From: Ralstonia pickettii
GTDB lineage: Bacteria > Pseudomonadota > Gammaproteobacteria > Burkholderiales > Burkholderiaceae
NCBI RefSeq assembly: GCF_000607165.1
Contig: NZ_JFZG01000006.1
Span: 930,001 to 994,000 of the forward strand
Direction: 5' to 3'
Length of the DNA stretch: 64,000 bases
Shown one piece after another: positions 37,387 to 46,667 of this stretch. The position numbers and the translations under genes were made by a program. Below the pieces are notes generated by a model, which saw only the letters and a program-made list of their open reading frames with translations, was not told the DNA's origin and searched no databases. Every line of letters begins with the position of its first letter. The first letter of the stretch is position 1.

Positions 37387-38190
37387 ATGACAGACAAATT
37401 CCTGCGCATCGAAAACGTCGGGCAGACGTTCAAGACCAAGAGGGGCCCGTTCGTTGCCCTGCGCGACATCGACCTGACCGTCGCGCGCGGTGAGTGCATC
37501 GCATTGATCGGCCACTCGGGCTGCGGCAAATCGACGTTGCTCAATCTCATTGCCGGGCTCACGCGGCCGACCACTGGTGGGTTGATCCTGGCCGAACGGG
37601 AGATCGCCGGACCAGGGCCGGATCGGGCGGTGGTGTTTCAGAACCACTCGCTGCTGCCTTGGCTCACGTGCTTTGACAACGTGTATCTCGCCGTCGAGCG
37701 TGTGTTTGGCAAGACCGAGACGAAGGCCCAATTGCGTGAGCGCACGCATGCGGCGCTGGCGCTGGTGGGGCTCACGCATGCTGAGCAGAAGCATCCACAC
37801 GAGATCTCCGGCGGGATGAAGCAGCGGGTGGGGATTGCGCGGGCGCTGTCCATGGAGCCGAAGGTGCTGCTGATGGATGAGCCCTTTGGCGCGCTGGATG
37901 CACTCACGCGCGCGCATCTGCAGGATGAGCTGCTGAAGATTGTTGCCGCCACCGGCAGCACGGTGGTTATGGTCACCCATGACGTGGATGAAGCTGTTTT
38001 GTTGGCTGACCGGATCGTGATGATGACCAATGGACCAGCTGCCACCATCGGTGAAGTGTTGAAGGTGGAGCTGGCGCGGCCACGGGATCGGATGGCGTTG
38101 GCGGATGATCCGGCGTATCACGCTTGTCGGACTGCGGTGCTGGATTTTCTTTATCGGAAGCAGCGGCATCCGGTGGCGGAGGCGGCTTGA
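37387..38190 (+). CDS. nrtC: Nitrate ABC transporter ATP-binding protein
   Basis: A 267-residue ABC ATPase with Walker [11 protein letters not shown]-loop FQNHSLLPW, signature [15 protein letters not shown], Walker [13 protein letters not shown] and switch His in VTHDVDEA. It is NrtD/NasD-like: a single ATPase domain without the extra NrtA-like C-terminal domain found in cyanobacterial NrtC. The symbol is used for position only. It completes the three-gene importer. Confidence 0.92.
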   Translation: MTDKFLRIENVGQTFKTKRGPFVALRDIDLTVARGECIALIGHSGCGKSTLLNLIAGLTRPTTGGLILAEREIAGPGPDRAVVFQNHSLLPWLTCFDNVYLAVERVFGKTETKAQLRERTHAALALVGLTHAEQKHPHEISGGMKQRVGIARALSMEPKVLLMDEPFGALDALTRAHLQDELLKIVAATGSTVVMVTHDVDEAVLLADRIVMMTNGPAATIGEVLKVELARPRDRMALADDPAYHACRTAVLDFLYRKQRHPVAEAA

Positions 38191-38360
38191 GGTCTGTTGT
38201 TGGATCTGGGTTTTGGCCTTGGTGGTCTGCCTCCCTTTCGCCCCCTGCCGGGGCTGAAACAAGGGACGCACCACAGGACGCAAAAAAACCACCCCATGGC
38301 GCCAGCGCAGAATCCACAGCGCTATGATCAACCCCAAGCCAATCACCCGCGCCATGAACA

Positions 38361-39371
38361 ATGCCCGCTCCCCCCATCCTCCCCGACAACGCCGCTGAAG
38401 ACGCCCTCACCACCGGCCCCTTCCCAGCCGCCCGCTTCATCAAGGAAATCGGCCGCGGCGCAGACGGCGCCCGTGCCTTGGTCAAGCACGACGCCCGCGC
38501 GCTTTTCACCGCCATGCTGGAAAGCCGCATCTCCGACGTGCAGCTCGGCGCCATCCTCATGGCCTACCGCATCAAAGGCGAGACCCCGGAAGAACTCGAC
38601 GGCATGCTGGAAGCCTCGCATGCGCACTGCCGGCCGCTGCCGGCACCGGACACGCCTGAGCGCGCGTTGCCGGTCGTCATCCCCAGCTACAACGGTGCCC
38701 GCCGCCAGCCGAACCTCGTGCCGTTGCTGGCCAAGCTGCTGGCGCGCGAAGGGGTGCCGGTGCTGGTGCATGGCATTCGCCGCTTCGACGGCCGCATCAC
38801 CACGGCCGCGCTGTTCGAAGCGCTTGGCTGGCCCGTCTGCGAACACATGGACGAAGCACGTGAGCGCCTGGAGAGCGATCGGCTGGCGTTCGTGCCGATT
38901 GACGTGCTATCGCCCGAGTTGGCGTCGCTGCTGGACAAGCGCGAGATCGTCGGCCTACGCAATTCGGCCCACACGGTGGTGAAGATGCTGCAGCCCATTG
39001 GCGGACACGCACCGCACGAGGCGCTACGGCTGGTGAGCTACACGCACCCGGAATACCGCGACACGCTCACTGATTACTTCCTGCGCCATCCGGCCAATGT
39101 GCTGCTCGCACGCGGCACCGAAGGCGAGACCGTGGCCGATGCACGGCGCGGCAGCGCGGTGGAGTGGCTGCACGACGGATCACACGAAACCGTGATTGAG
39201 GCGGTGGAAGGATCGAGCGATACGCCGCCTGAATTGCCTGCGGGGACGGACGTGGCGGCAACGGCGCGGTGGATTGAAGCGGTGCTCGACGGCAAGCAGC
39301 CGGTGCCGGAGCCGATCGCCAAGCAGGTCCGCGCGATCGTGCGGTGTGCACGACCGGCGCAGGCTGCCTGA
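38361..39371 (+). CDS. ybiB: YbiB family DNA-binding protein (TrpD2-like)
   Basis: A 336-residue protein of glycosyltransferase family 3 with the fold of anthranilate phosphoribosyltransferase (ISDVQLGAILMAYRIKGETPEEL, GLRNSAHTVVKMLQP). The YbiB/TrpD2 subgroup lacks the enzymatic activity and binds single-stranded nucleic acids; in E. coli it is LexA-controlled. It follows the nitrate transporter by 170 bases. I see no clear promoter in the gap, so cotranscription with nrt is possible. Confidence 0.88.
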   Translation: MPAPPILPDNAAEDALTTGPFPAARFIKEIGRGADGARALVKHDARALFTAMLESRISDVQLGAILMAYRIKGETPEELDGMLEASHAHCRPLPAPDTPERALPVVIPSYNGARRQPNLVPLLAKLLAREGVPVLVHGIRRFDGRITTAALFEALGWPVCEHMDEARERLESDRLAFVPIDVLSPELASLLDKREIVGLRNSAHTVVKMLQPIGGHAPHEALRLVSYTHPEYRDTLTDYFLRHPANVLLARGTEGETVADARRGSAVEWLHDGSHETVIEAVEGSSDTPPELPAGTDVAATARWIEAVLDGKQPVPEPIAKQVRAIVRCARPAQAA

Positions 39372-39385
39372 TCGATCGCTCGGTC

Positions 39386-40255
39386 TTACTTGGACGGCAG
39401 CGGAATGCGCTCCGTCTCGCCCGGCACGTGGGCGAAGGTGTCGTTCTCCCAGCGCTGCTTGGCGTCTTCAATGTCAGCCTTGTCGCTGGCGACGAAGTTC
39501 CAGTAGATGTGGCGGTGGCCGTCGGTCGGGTCACCGCCCAGCAGCATCACGCGTGACGACACCTGTGCGGTGAGCGTCACGTCACCGCCGGGCTCCAGCA
39601 CAGCGAGGTGCTGCGGGTCGAGCGCCTCGCCATCGATGCTGACGGCGCCGTCGACAAGATATAGCCCGCGGTCTGCATGCTCGGGCGGGATCACCAGCGA
39701 CGCACCGGCTGCCAGTTCCAGCGCCACATACAGCGTGCGCGAACTCACCTTCACGGGCGACGTCAGCCCGAACGCATCCCCCGCGATGACCACGCCCTGC
39801 ACGCCAGGGCATTCGAGCTTGGGCAACGTGTCGGCGGCGTGATGGGCGAAGCTGGCGTCCACCTTTTCCTGATCCTTCGGCAGCGCCACCCAGGTCTGGA
39901 TGCCATGCACGCGGGCGCCCTTTTCACGTCCCTCGGGCGAAGAACGCTCGGAGTGGACGATGCCGTTGCCGGCCGTCATCCAGTTCACATCGCCGGGCGT
40001 GATGGTCTGCACGCTGCCGAGGCTGTCACGGTGGACCATGCTGCCGTCGAACAAATACGTGACGGTGGCCAGGCCGATGTGCGGGTGCGGACGCACGTCG
40101 ATGCCCTCGCCGGGGGCGAAATCCACGGGGCCCATGTGGTCGAAGAAGATGAACGGCCCCACCGTCTGGCGCGCCGCCGAGGGCAGCACGCGCTTAACCG
40201 AGAAACCGCCCAGATCGCGCACGTGCGGACCGATGATGTGCTGAATGGAAGTCAT
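39386..40255 (-). CDS. Pirin family protein
   Basis: A 289-residue bicupin of the pirin family. The metal-site cluster is in DVRPHPHIGLATVTYLFDG (near residue 50), with a further His and Glu downstream (NGIVHSE). Bacterial pirins include quercetin dioxygenases and regulatory proteins, and the role here is unknown. The start at 40255 follows GAGGAG; the frame to 40285 begins in the OsmC gene. The OsmC gene ends 13 bases upstream on the same strand. Confidence 0.9.
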   Translation of the reverse strand: MTSIQHIIGPHVRDLGGFSVKRVLPSAARQTVGPFIFFDHMGPVDFAPGEGIDVRPHPHIGLATVTYLFDGSMVHRDSLGSVQTITPGDVNWMTAGNGIVHSERSSPEGREKGARVHGIQTWVALPKDQEKVDASFAHHAADTLPKLECPGVQGVVIAGDAFGLTSPVKVSSRTLYVALELAAGASLVIPPEHADRGLYLVDGAVSIDGEALDPQHLAVLEPGGDVTLTAQVSSRVMLLGGDPTDGHRHIYWNFVASDKADIEDAKQRWENDTFAHVPGETERIPLPSK

Positions 40256-40268
40256 GACGGAAGGCTCC

Positions 40269-40673
40269 TCAGGCGCGCTCGGCAAGTTCGGTGTCGATGC
40301 TGATCTCCACCTCGGTCATCAGCTTGTGAACGGGGCACTTGCCGGCTACGCGCAGCAGGTCGGCACGTTGCTCGTCGCTTAGATCGCCATGCAGGGTCAG
40401 CACGGTGCGCAGCTTGTAGCGGCCCTGGCGCTCCTGGCTGCCGTCGTGCTCGACGGCCACGTCGATCGAATCGAGCGGGTACTTGCGCTGGCGCGCATAG
40501 AGCGTGACGGTCAGCGCCTTGCAGCTGGCCAGGGCCGCGTCAAAGTAGGCGTGCGGATCGGGCGCACTGCCCTCGCCCGTCGGCTTGGGCACGTCAGTGT
40601 AGGTCACGCCTTCGGGGAAGGTGACCTTGTGACGGAAAAGGCCTTCGGTGTCCTTGCTGACGACGATGGTCAT
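40269..40673 (-). CDS. OsmC family protein
   Basis: A 134-residue OsmC/Ohr-like thiol peroxidase-type protein. Its two conserved cysteines are in ASCKALTVTLYARQRKYPL (near residue 48) and GKCPVHKLM (near residue 117), the pair that reduces hydroperoxides in characterized members. The ATG at 40673 is preceded by AGGAG. It probably shares a transcript with the pirin gene. Confidence 0.9.
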   Translation of the reverse strand: MTIVVSKDTEGLFRHKVTFPEGVTYTDVPKPTGEGSAPDPHAYFDAALASCKALTVTLYARQRKYPLDSIDVAVEHDGSQERQGRYKLRTVLTLHGDLSDEQRADLLRVAGKCPVHKLMTEVEISIDTELAERA

Positions 40674-40914
40674 TGACGGCTCCTGTAACGGTGTCTGCGA
40701 TGTCCGGGCAGTGTAGCCAACTTGCGTGAAGGCACGGGAGGTGGCGCGATGTGCGGAGTGCAGCGCATTTATTGGCGCTTCGATCACTCGACATTGCAGA
40801 CATGGCAATTCAGCCCACCCATTTGGGTGGAAACGCTCAAGCGGCGCGGTTTTCCGCCGATCTTCCGGTTAGAAGACATCCGCCCTGAAACCGCCCCGCT
40901 TACGCGTCCTCTGC

Positions 40915-43833
40915 ATGGTTCCTCGCCGGCCGCTTGTCGCCATTGCCGGCGGCATCGGCTTTCTCCTCGTCCTGATTGGGCTGACCGTGATGGTCGGCTG
41001 GCTGCAGCATTGGCCATGGGCGGTGAAGCTCGGCACGGACCGCCTGCTGATCGTGTTTGCCACGGGGATCAACCTGACGCTGTTGGGCGCTGGCCTGGGG
41101 GCGCTGCTCCTCGGGACGGTACGACCAAACGCGCGCTGGGCAGACCCGGCGGCTCGCGGGCTGGGCGGCGCGGTGGCGGTGCTGTCCACGCTGCGGCTGG
41201 CCGAGATGATCACGGGATGGCCGATCGGGTTGGACTTTCCTGGCCTGCACGCCTGGCTCGGCCGCCAATGGGTGACCGGATGGATTGGCGGCATGCACCC
41301 CAGCCACGCGCTGGCGGTAGCCGCATCGGCGACGGCTCTCAGCCTCGTGCCCACCCTGCGCAAACCGCACCACGCGCAGTGGTTCTGGGGACTCATCGGC
41401 TTGGCGATGCTGCTCTGCGCTGGCGACCTGCTCGGCCGCGCCATGGCACTCGAATATCTGTACCCGGCGTGGCTGCGATGGCACGCCCCGGACGCGGCCG
41501 CCGTCTGCTCGCTGCTGGTGATCACGGGCACACTGTGCGCCGCGGTAGCCCGGCATCCTGGCCTGTTGCGCCTGCGCTTGTCGCCGGAAGACACCATCGT
41601 GTGGATCAGCGGCGGCTGTGTGGTGCTGGCGGGCCTGGGGGCCACTGTCACGGCGTTCATCATCCAGGTGGATAGCGCCACACTGACATTCGGCACCACA
41701 CGGGCGCGAGCCCTGTCCAGCTACGCTGAAGAGTTCGACCGACTGCTGGCCATGCGCGCGGAAAGCCCCCGCCTGGTGGCCGCCGCCACGCACATCCAGG
41801 AAGTGCTGCGCCATCCGGCCGACAACGCAGCGCGCCTGCGCAGCGAGCGTGCGCTGCAGGCGTATCGCGAGCAAGGCTACTCGTACCTGCAACTGCGTAC
41901 GCTCGCGGGCGAGGGCATCGTCAGCCTGGGGACGCAAACGCTTGAACCCGAACTGTCGATACCGCTGCACGTCGGCCTCGCGCCCGAGCGTGTCACGCTG
42001 CAATGGGTACACGGTTTTGCCATGCGCACCGAAACGCCCGTCATGGCAGACGGCATGCAGATCGGTTGGCTGGTCGCCGAGCAACCACTCGCCCATATGA
42101 CAGGCCGCTACAACAGCCAACGCGGTACGGGGATGACGGAAACGCTGGCGATGTCGGGCTTTGATGCGCGCGGCCGCGCCATGTCGTTTCCGCAGCGCTT
42201 CGATGCCTATGTGTTCGAGCTGCCGCCCCTCACGGTCGACCACCGGCCGCTGCCGTCGCGCCTGGCGTTGGCGGGCGAGGCCGGCTACGGCCAGTGGCAG
42301 GACATCCACGGCATGCCGACGTCGTTCAGCTATACGCCCATCGGCCACACGGGTCTGGCACTGATCAGCAAGATCGCCAGCGCCGAGCTGTACGCCCCGA
42401 TGCGCGTGCAGTTCGAGCGGCTTGCGGCCTTCATGCTGTGCCTGATGATCGGCAGCGTGCTGGCCATCCGTCTGACGGTGCGGCCGTTTGCCAACCGGCT
42501 GGCCGCGTCCGAACGCGCGCTGCGCACCGCCAACGAAAGCCTCGAGCGCCGCCGTGACGCCCTGCGCGCCAGCCGCGAACAACTGCGCCTGGTGGCCGAC
42601 AACGTGCCCGCGCAGCTCAGCTATGTCGACCCCGACGGCATCGTCCGCTTTGCCAGCCGCACGCTGCTCGAAGCCTTCGGCCGCAATGAAGATGAGACGC
42701 TCGACCGCCATGTGCGCGACATCTACACCCCCGAGGACTACCGCGCGCTGCTGCCCTACATGACGGAGGTGCTGGCCGGTTACCCGGTGCAATTCGAGAT
42801 CCAGTCCGTGCGCACCGGCGTGCCCCGCTACCTGAGCGGCCACTACTTTCCTGACTACGATGATCGCGGCACGCTGCGCGGCTATTTCTCGGTGCTGCAG
42901 GATCTGACGGCCCGCACCAGCGCCGAGCTGGCCCTGGCGCGCAGTGAACGCGCACTCAAGCTCGTGCTCGACAACGCGCCGCTGCTGGTGTCGCACATCA
43001 ACCCCGACAGCGTCTTCACCTTCTGCAACGTCACGCATGCGCGCTGGCTGCAGCGCACGCCCGAGGAGGTCTGCGGCCAAACGCCGGAACGGGTGTTCAC
43101 GCCGGGCACGTACGCCTTGCTGGCACCGTATCTGGTGCGCGCCCAGCGCGGAGAATCCGTCCAATTCGAGATCACCGCGCCGTGGTACGAAAAGCCGCAC
43201 ACCGCCGGCCCGCGCAGCCGCACCCGGCATTTCCGCGGCCAGCTCGTCCCCGATGCCGGAGAAGCGCGCGACGGCCGCTGCGGTTTCTACGCCTTTGTGC
43301 AGGACGTGACCGAAGCCAAGCGCAGCGAGATGGAGCTTTCGCGCATGGCGCGCTTTGATGCCCTCACCGGCCTGCCCAACCGCTACGAACTCTACGAGCG
43401 CCTGCGCGCCGCGCTGGAACGCCGTCAGCGCCTGCCCGCGCCGCTGGGCGTGCTGTATCTGGACGTGGATCACTTCAAGCACATCAACGACACCTACGGC
43501 CACGCCGCCGGCGATGCTGTGCTGGTGGAGGTCGCGCACCGCCTGCAACGTGCCGTGCGCCGCACCGACACCGTCGCCCGCCTCGCAGGTGACGAGTTCA
43601 TCATCCTGCTCGACCCGATCGACGCCCCGGATGATGCGCTGCACACCGCGCAGAAAATCGTTGGCGCGATCCGGCCGCCCATCAATCTGTCGGGCGATAC
43701 CGTCCTGCACGTCACGACGAGCATTGGTGTCGCCTGCCCGGGCTCCGAAGTGCGTGACCCAGACGCCGCCCTGCGCGAAGCCGATCGCGCACTTTATTGG
43801 GCTAAGTCACGCGGCCGCAACACGGCGGCATAG
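40915..43833 (+). CDS. Membrane PAS-GGDEF diguanylate cyclase
   Basis: A 972-residue predicted c-di-GMP synthase. Residues 1-260 hold about seven hydrophobic segments, then a mainly extracytoplasmic region (about 265-490) of Cache-like size, another membrane helix (LAAFMLCLMIGSVLAIRL, near residue 510), two PAS domains (about 555-675 and 680-805), and a GGDEF domain whose catalytic motif reads AGDEF. The inhibitory RxxD site (RRTD) lies five residues before it. There is no EAL domain. The sensed signal is unknown. The 241 bases before it show no other gene. Confidence 0.9.
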   Translation: MVPRRPLVAIAGGIGFLLVLIGLTVMVGWLQHWPWAVKLGTDRLLIVFATGINLTLLGAGLGALLLGTVRPNARWADPAARGLGGAVAVLSTLRLAEMITGWPIGLDFPGLHAWLGRQWVTGWIGGMHPSHALAVAASATALSLVPTLRKPHHAQWFWGLIGLAMLLCAGDLLGRAMALEYLYPAWLRWHAPDAAAVCSLLVITGTLCAAVARHPGLLRLRLSPEDTIVWISGGCVVLAGLGATVTAFIIQVDSATLTFGTTRARALSSYAEEFDRLLAMRAESPRLVAAATHIQEVLRHPADNAARLRSERALQAYREQGYSYLQLRTLAGEGIVSLGTQTLEPELSIPLHVGLAPERVTLQWVHGFAMRTETPVMADGMQIGWLVAEQPLAHMTGRYNSQRGTGMTETLAMSGFDARGRAMSFPQRFDAYVFELPPLTVDHRPLPSRLALAGEAGYGQWQDIHGMPTSFSYTPIGHTGLALISKIASAELYAPMRVQFERLAAFMLCLMIGSVLAIRLTVRPFANRLAASERALRTANESLERRRDALRASREQLRLVADNVPAQLSYVDPDGIVRFASRTLLEAFGRNEDETLDRHVRDIYTPEDYRALLPYMTEVLAGYPVQFEIQSVRTGVPRYLSGHYFPDYDDRGTLRGYFSVLQDLTARTSAELALARSERALKLVLDNAPLLVSHINPDSVFTFCNVTHARWLQRTPEEVCGQTPERVFTPGTYALLAPYLVRAQRGESVQFEITAPWYEKPHTAGPRSRTRHFRGQLVPDAGEARDGRCGFYAFVQDVTEAKRSEMELSRMARFDALTGLPNRYELYERLRAALERRQRLPAPLGVLYLDVDHFKHINDTYGHAAGDAVLVEVAHRLQRAVRRTDTVARLAGDEFIILLDPIDAPDDALHTAQKIVGAIRPPINLSGDTVLHVTTSIGVACPGSEVRDPDAALREADRALYWAKSRGRNTAA

Positions 43834-43962
43834 TCGAGAACCGATAACCCCCGCCACGGTCTATGACTGGACATGACACGCTTTTTGTTGCGTCGCAAAC
43901 ATCACACTATCGATGAATACATCTTGATTTACGGGAACTATTAACCGGACAAAAATGTCCTA

Positions 43963-43989
43963 TTAGCACTCATCCGGTTGGAGTGCTAA
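43963..43989 (+). promoter_or_regulatory. CIRCE operator (HrcA binding site) upstream of rpoH
   Basis: TTAGCACTC, nine bases, then GAGTGCTAA: an exact match to the CIRCE consensus. It ends 43 bases before the rpoH start, so HrcA bound here would block rpoH transcription. hrcA is not in the window. A perfect GGACA-AAAA-TGTCC inverted repeat lies just upstream (43947-43960). Confidence 0.95.
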
Positions 43990-44032
43990 GATGCCTTTCC
44001 AAACCTCCACTGGATTTCGACAGGAGTCCTGA

Positions 44033-44962
44033 GTGAACGCAGTCATCCCCGTGAATACCGTTTCCGCAATCGCCACCCAGCCGTCCGGCAACGCCGGTAA
44101 TGGATGGGCGCTGGCGTTCCCTGGCAATCTGGGCAACATCGACGCCTATATCCAAAGCGTCAACCGTGTGCCGATGCTGTCGGCCGAAGAAGAACAACGT
44201 CTGGCCCGCGAATACCGCGACAACGACAATCTCGATGCCGCCCGCCGTCTGGTGCTCTCGCACCTGCGTCTGGTGGTGTCGATCGCCCGCGGCTATCTCG
44301 GCTACGGCCTGCCGCATGCCGACTTGATCCAGGAAGGCAATATCGGCCTGATGAAGGCCGTCAAGCGCTTCGACCCGGATCAGGGCGTGCGTCTTGTCTC
44401 GTACGCGATGCACTGGATCAAAGCCGAGATGCACGAGTACATCCTGAAGAACTGGCGCATGGTCAAGGTGGCCACCACCAAGGCCCAGCGCAAGCTGTTC
44501 TTCAACCTGCGCAGCCACAAGCAGGACGCGCAGGCGACCTTCACGTCGGATGAGATCGACGCCGTGGCGGCCGAGTTGAACGTCAAGGGTGCAGAAGTGC
44601 GCGAGATGGAAACGCGCCTCTCGGGCGGCGACATCGCGCTCGAAGGCCAGATGGACGACGGCGAAGAATCCTTCGCTCCGATCGCCTATCTGGCGGACAC
44701 GCACAATGAGCCGACCCGCGTGATCGAAGCGCGTGGCAACGACCGTATGCAAAGCGAAGGCATCGAAGCCGCCCTCGCCAAGCTGGACGACCGCAGCCGC
44801 CGCATCATCGAAGCCCGCTGGCTGAACGTGAACGACGACGGATCGGGCGGCTCGACGCTGCACGAGCTGGCTGACGAGTTTGGTGTGTCAGCCGAGCGCA
44901 TTCGACAGATCGAATCGGCCGCGATGAAGAAGATGAAGGGTGCACTGCAGGCCTTCGCCTAA
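44033..44962 (+). CDS. rpoH: RNA polymerase sigma-32 factor
   Basis: RpoH directs heat-shock transcription. The 309-residue protein has sigma region 2 (DLIQEGNIGLMKAVKRFDP), the RpoH box QRKLFFNLR near residue 150 that separates it from other sigma factors, and region 4 (LHELADEFGVSAERIRQIE). The start is a GTG at 44033 with CAGGAG 6 bases upstream; no ATG is suitably placed. A CIRCE operator precedes it, so the sigma-32 and HrcA circuits appear linked. It converges with the sco gene. Confidence 0.95.
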   Translation: MNAVIPVNTVSAIATQPSGNAGNGWALAFPGNLGNIDAYIQSVNRVPMLSAEEEQRLAREYRDNDNLDAARRLVLSHLRLVVSIARGYLGYGLPHADLIQEGNIGLMKAVKRFDPDQGVRLVSYAMHWIKAEMHEYILKNWRMVKVATTKAQRKLFFNLRSHKQDAQATFTSDEIDAVAAELNVKGAEVREMETRLSGGDIALEGQMDDGEESFAPIAYLADTHNEPTRVIEARGNDRMQSEGIEAALAKLDDRSRRIIEARWLNVNDDGSGGSTLHELADEFGVSAERIRQIESAAMKKMKGALQAFA

Positions 44963-44981
44963 GCTGCCCGCCTCCGCCATA

Positions 44982-45011
44982 AAAAAGCCCGCCAAACTGG
45001 CGGGCTTTTTC
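44982..45011. terminator. Bidirectional terminator between rpoH and sco
   Basis: GCCCGCC pairs with GGCGGGC around five bases, flanked by five A on the left and five T on the right. It can end rpoH on the plus strand and the oxidase-assembly genes on the minus strand. Confidence 0.9.
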
Positions 45012-45030
45012 TTTGTGCGACGATCGAAGA

Positions 45031-45642
45031 TCAGTCGGCGAGCAATTGCTTGATGTCGTGGGCGATCGGCTCGGGGCCCTGACCGTGCTTGATGAACAGG
45101 CGCAGGTTGCCCTTTGGATCAAACATGTAGCTGCCGGCGGTGTGGTCCATGGTGTAGTTGTCGGGCGAACTGCCCGGCACCTTGCTGTAGAACACTTTGA
45201 AGTCGGACGCGACCTTCTTCAGTTCAGCTTCGTTTGCCGGACGCAGGCCGATGAAGCGCGGATCGAACGCGGGCACGTATTTGGCCAGCAGGTCTTGCGT
45301 ATCGCGCTCCGGGTCGACGGTGACGAACAGCACCTGGACGCGGTCGGCGTCCTTGCCGAGGGTGTCCATCACTGCGCGCAGTTCGGCCAGCGTGGTCGGG
45401 CAGACATCGGGGCAATGCGTGTAACCGAAGAACATGACGACGACCTTGCCGCGGAAATCCTCGAGCGTGCGGCGCTTGCCGGTGTGGTCCGTCAGCGAGA
45501 AATCGGTGCCGAAGCTCTTGGACCCGGTGATGTCGAGGTTCTTGAAAGCGGGCTTGTCGCTGCACGCCGTCAGCGCCATCACGGTGACGGCCAGCATGGC
45601 GAAGAGCGCGGCGCGGAAGTGTCGGAAAGAAAGCATGGTCAT
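45031..45642 (-). CDS. SCO1/SenC family copper chaperone
   Basis: A 203-residue predicted lipoprotein (lipobox LTAC near residue 26) with a thioredoxin fold facing the periplasm. The copper ligands are CPDVC (near residue 76) and the His in MDHTAG. SCO proteins deliver copper or reduce the CuA site of oxidase subunit II. It is the last gene of the cytochrome oxidase cluster. Two ATGs (45642 and 45636) are possible starts, without a strong ribosome binding site for either. Confidence 0.9.
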   Translation of the reverse strand: MTMLSFRHFRAALFAMLAVTVMALTACSDKPAFKNLDITGSKSFGTDFSLTDHTGKRRTLEDFRGKVVVMFFGYTHCPDVCPTTLAELRAVMDTLGKDADRVQVLFVTVDPERDTQDLLAKYVPAFDPRFIGLRPANEAELKKVASDFKVFYSKVPGSSPDNYTMDHTAGSYMFDPKGNLRLFIKHGQGPEPIAHDIKQLLAD

Positions 45643-45705
45643 CGTGTTGGAAACAGACCGCCTAGCGTAACGCCAACGGCACATGCTTGCTGGCGGCCCT
45701 GTGCG

Positions 45706-46647
45706 TCACAGCGCCGCGCTTTGCATGAGCGCCGGGCCGAACTTGAAGTAGTGGTCCACCAGCAGTGCGGCAAACAGGATCGACAGGTAGATGATCGAGT
45801 AGCGGAAGGTCTTCTGCGCCAGTGCGTCCGAATACTTGCGGTACATGCGCCACGCATACGAGAGAAAGCCGAAACCGAGCACCAGCGCCGTCGCCAGGTA
45901 GATATAGCCGCTCATGCCGTAGACGAACGGCAGGATGGTCGCGGCGATCATGATGAGCGTGTACAGCAGGATATGCAGCAGCGTGTACTTCTCGCCGTGC
46001 GTGATCGGCAGCATCGGCAGGCCGGACTTGGCGTAGTCGGCACGGCGGTACAGCGCGAGCGCCCAGAAGTGTGGTGGCGTCCAGGTAAAGATGATCAGCA
46101 CCAGAATCCAAGCCTCGGCCGGCACGCTGTTGGCGACGGCCGCCCAGCCCAGCGCCGGCGGCATCGCCCCAGACAGCCCGCCGATCACGATGTTCTGTGG
46201 CGTGGCCGGCTTGAGCAGCAAGGTATAGATGATCGCGTAGCCGATGAAGGTGGCGAACGTCAGCCACATCGTCAGGTCGTTGGCGAACACGTGCAGCGTC
46301 CACATGCCCGCACCGCCCAGCACCACCGAGAACACCAGGATCTGTCGCGTGCCCAACTCGCCGCTGGCTGAGGGGCGCCAGGCCGTGCGGCGCATCATCG
46401 CGTCGATCTTGCGCTCGACCAGGCAGTTGATGGCGAAGGCAGCGCCGGCAAACAGCCAGATGCCGACCGCGCCGCCAATCAGCACCGGCCACGGCACCAT
46501 GCCCGGGGTGGCCAGGAACATGCCGATCACGGCGCAGAACACGGCAAGCTGCGTGACGCGCGGCTTGGTCAGCGCCGCATACTGCGATGCGGTCGTTCGC
46601 CAGCCAGGAAGTTGAGTGGAAGTTGTTGGGGTTGCCACGGTATTCAT
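45706..46647 (-). CDS. ctaB: Protoheme IX farnesyltransferase (heme O synthase)
   Basis: CtaB adds a farnesyl chain to heme B, giving heme O. The 313-residue membrane protein has the UbiA-family aspartate-rich region ([15 protein letters not shown] near residue 87) and about eight to nine helices. It lies 20 bases downstream of ctaA, which converts heme O to heme A for the aa3 oxidase encoded in the same cluster. Confidence 0.94.
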   Translation of the reverse strand: MNTVATPTTSTQLPGWRTTASQYAALTKPRVTQLAVFCAVIGMFLATPGMVPWPVLIGGAVGIWLFAGAAFAINCLVERKIDAMMRRTAWRPSASGELGTRQILVFSVVLGGAGMWTLHVFANDLTMWLTFATFIGYAIIYTLLLKPATPQNIVIGGLSGAMPPALGWAAVANSVPAEAWILVLIIFTWTPPHFWALALYRRADYAKSGLPMLPITHGEKYTLLHILLYTLIMIAATILPFVYGMSGYIYLATALVLGFGFLSYAWRMYRKYSDALAQKTFRYSIIYLSILFAALLVDHYFKFGPALMQSAAL

Positions 46648-46667
46648 AAAAAACGGTCAGACAGCTT

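Noticed and set aside
40900-43710. Minus-strand 936-codon open frame
   Set aside because: It is the antisense shadow of the diguanylate cyclase gene, whose domains are clearly recognizable on the plus strand.
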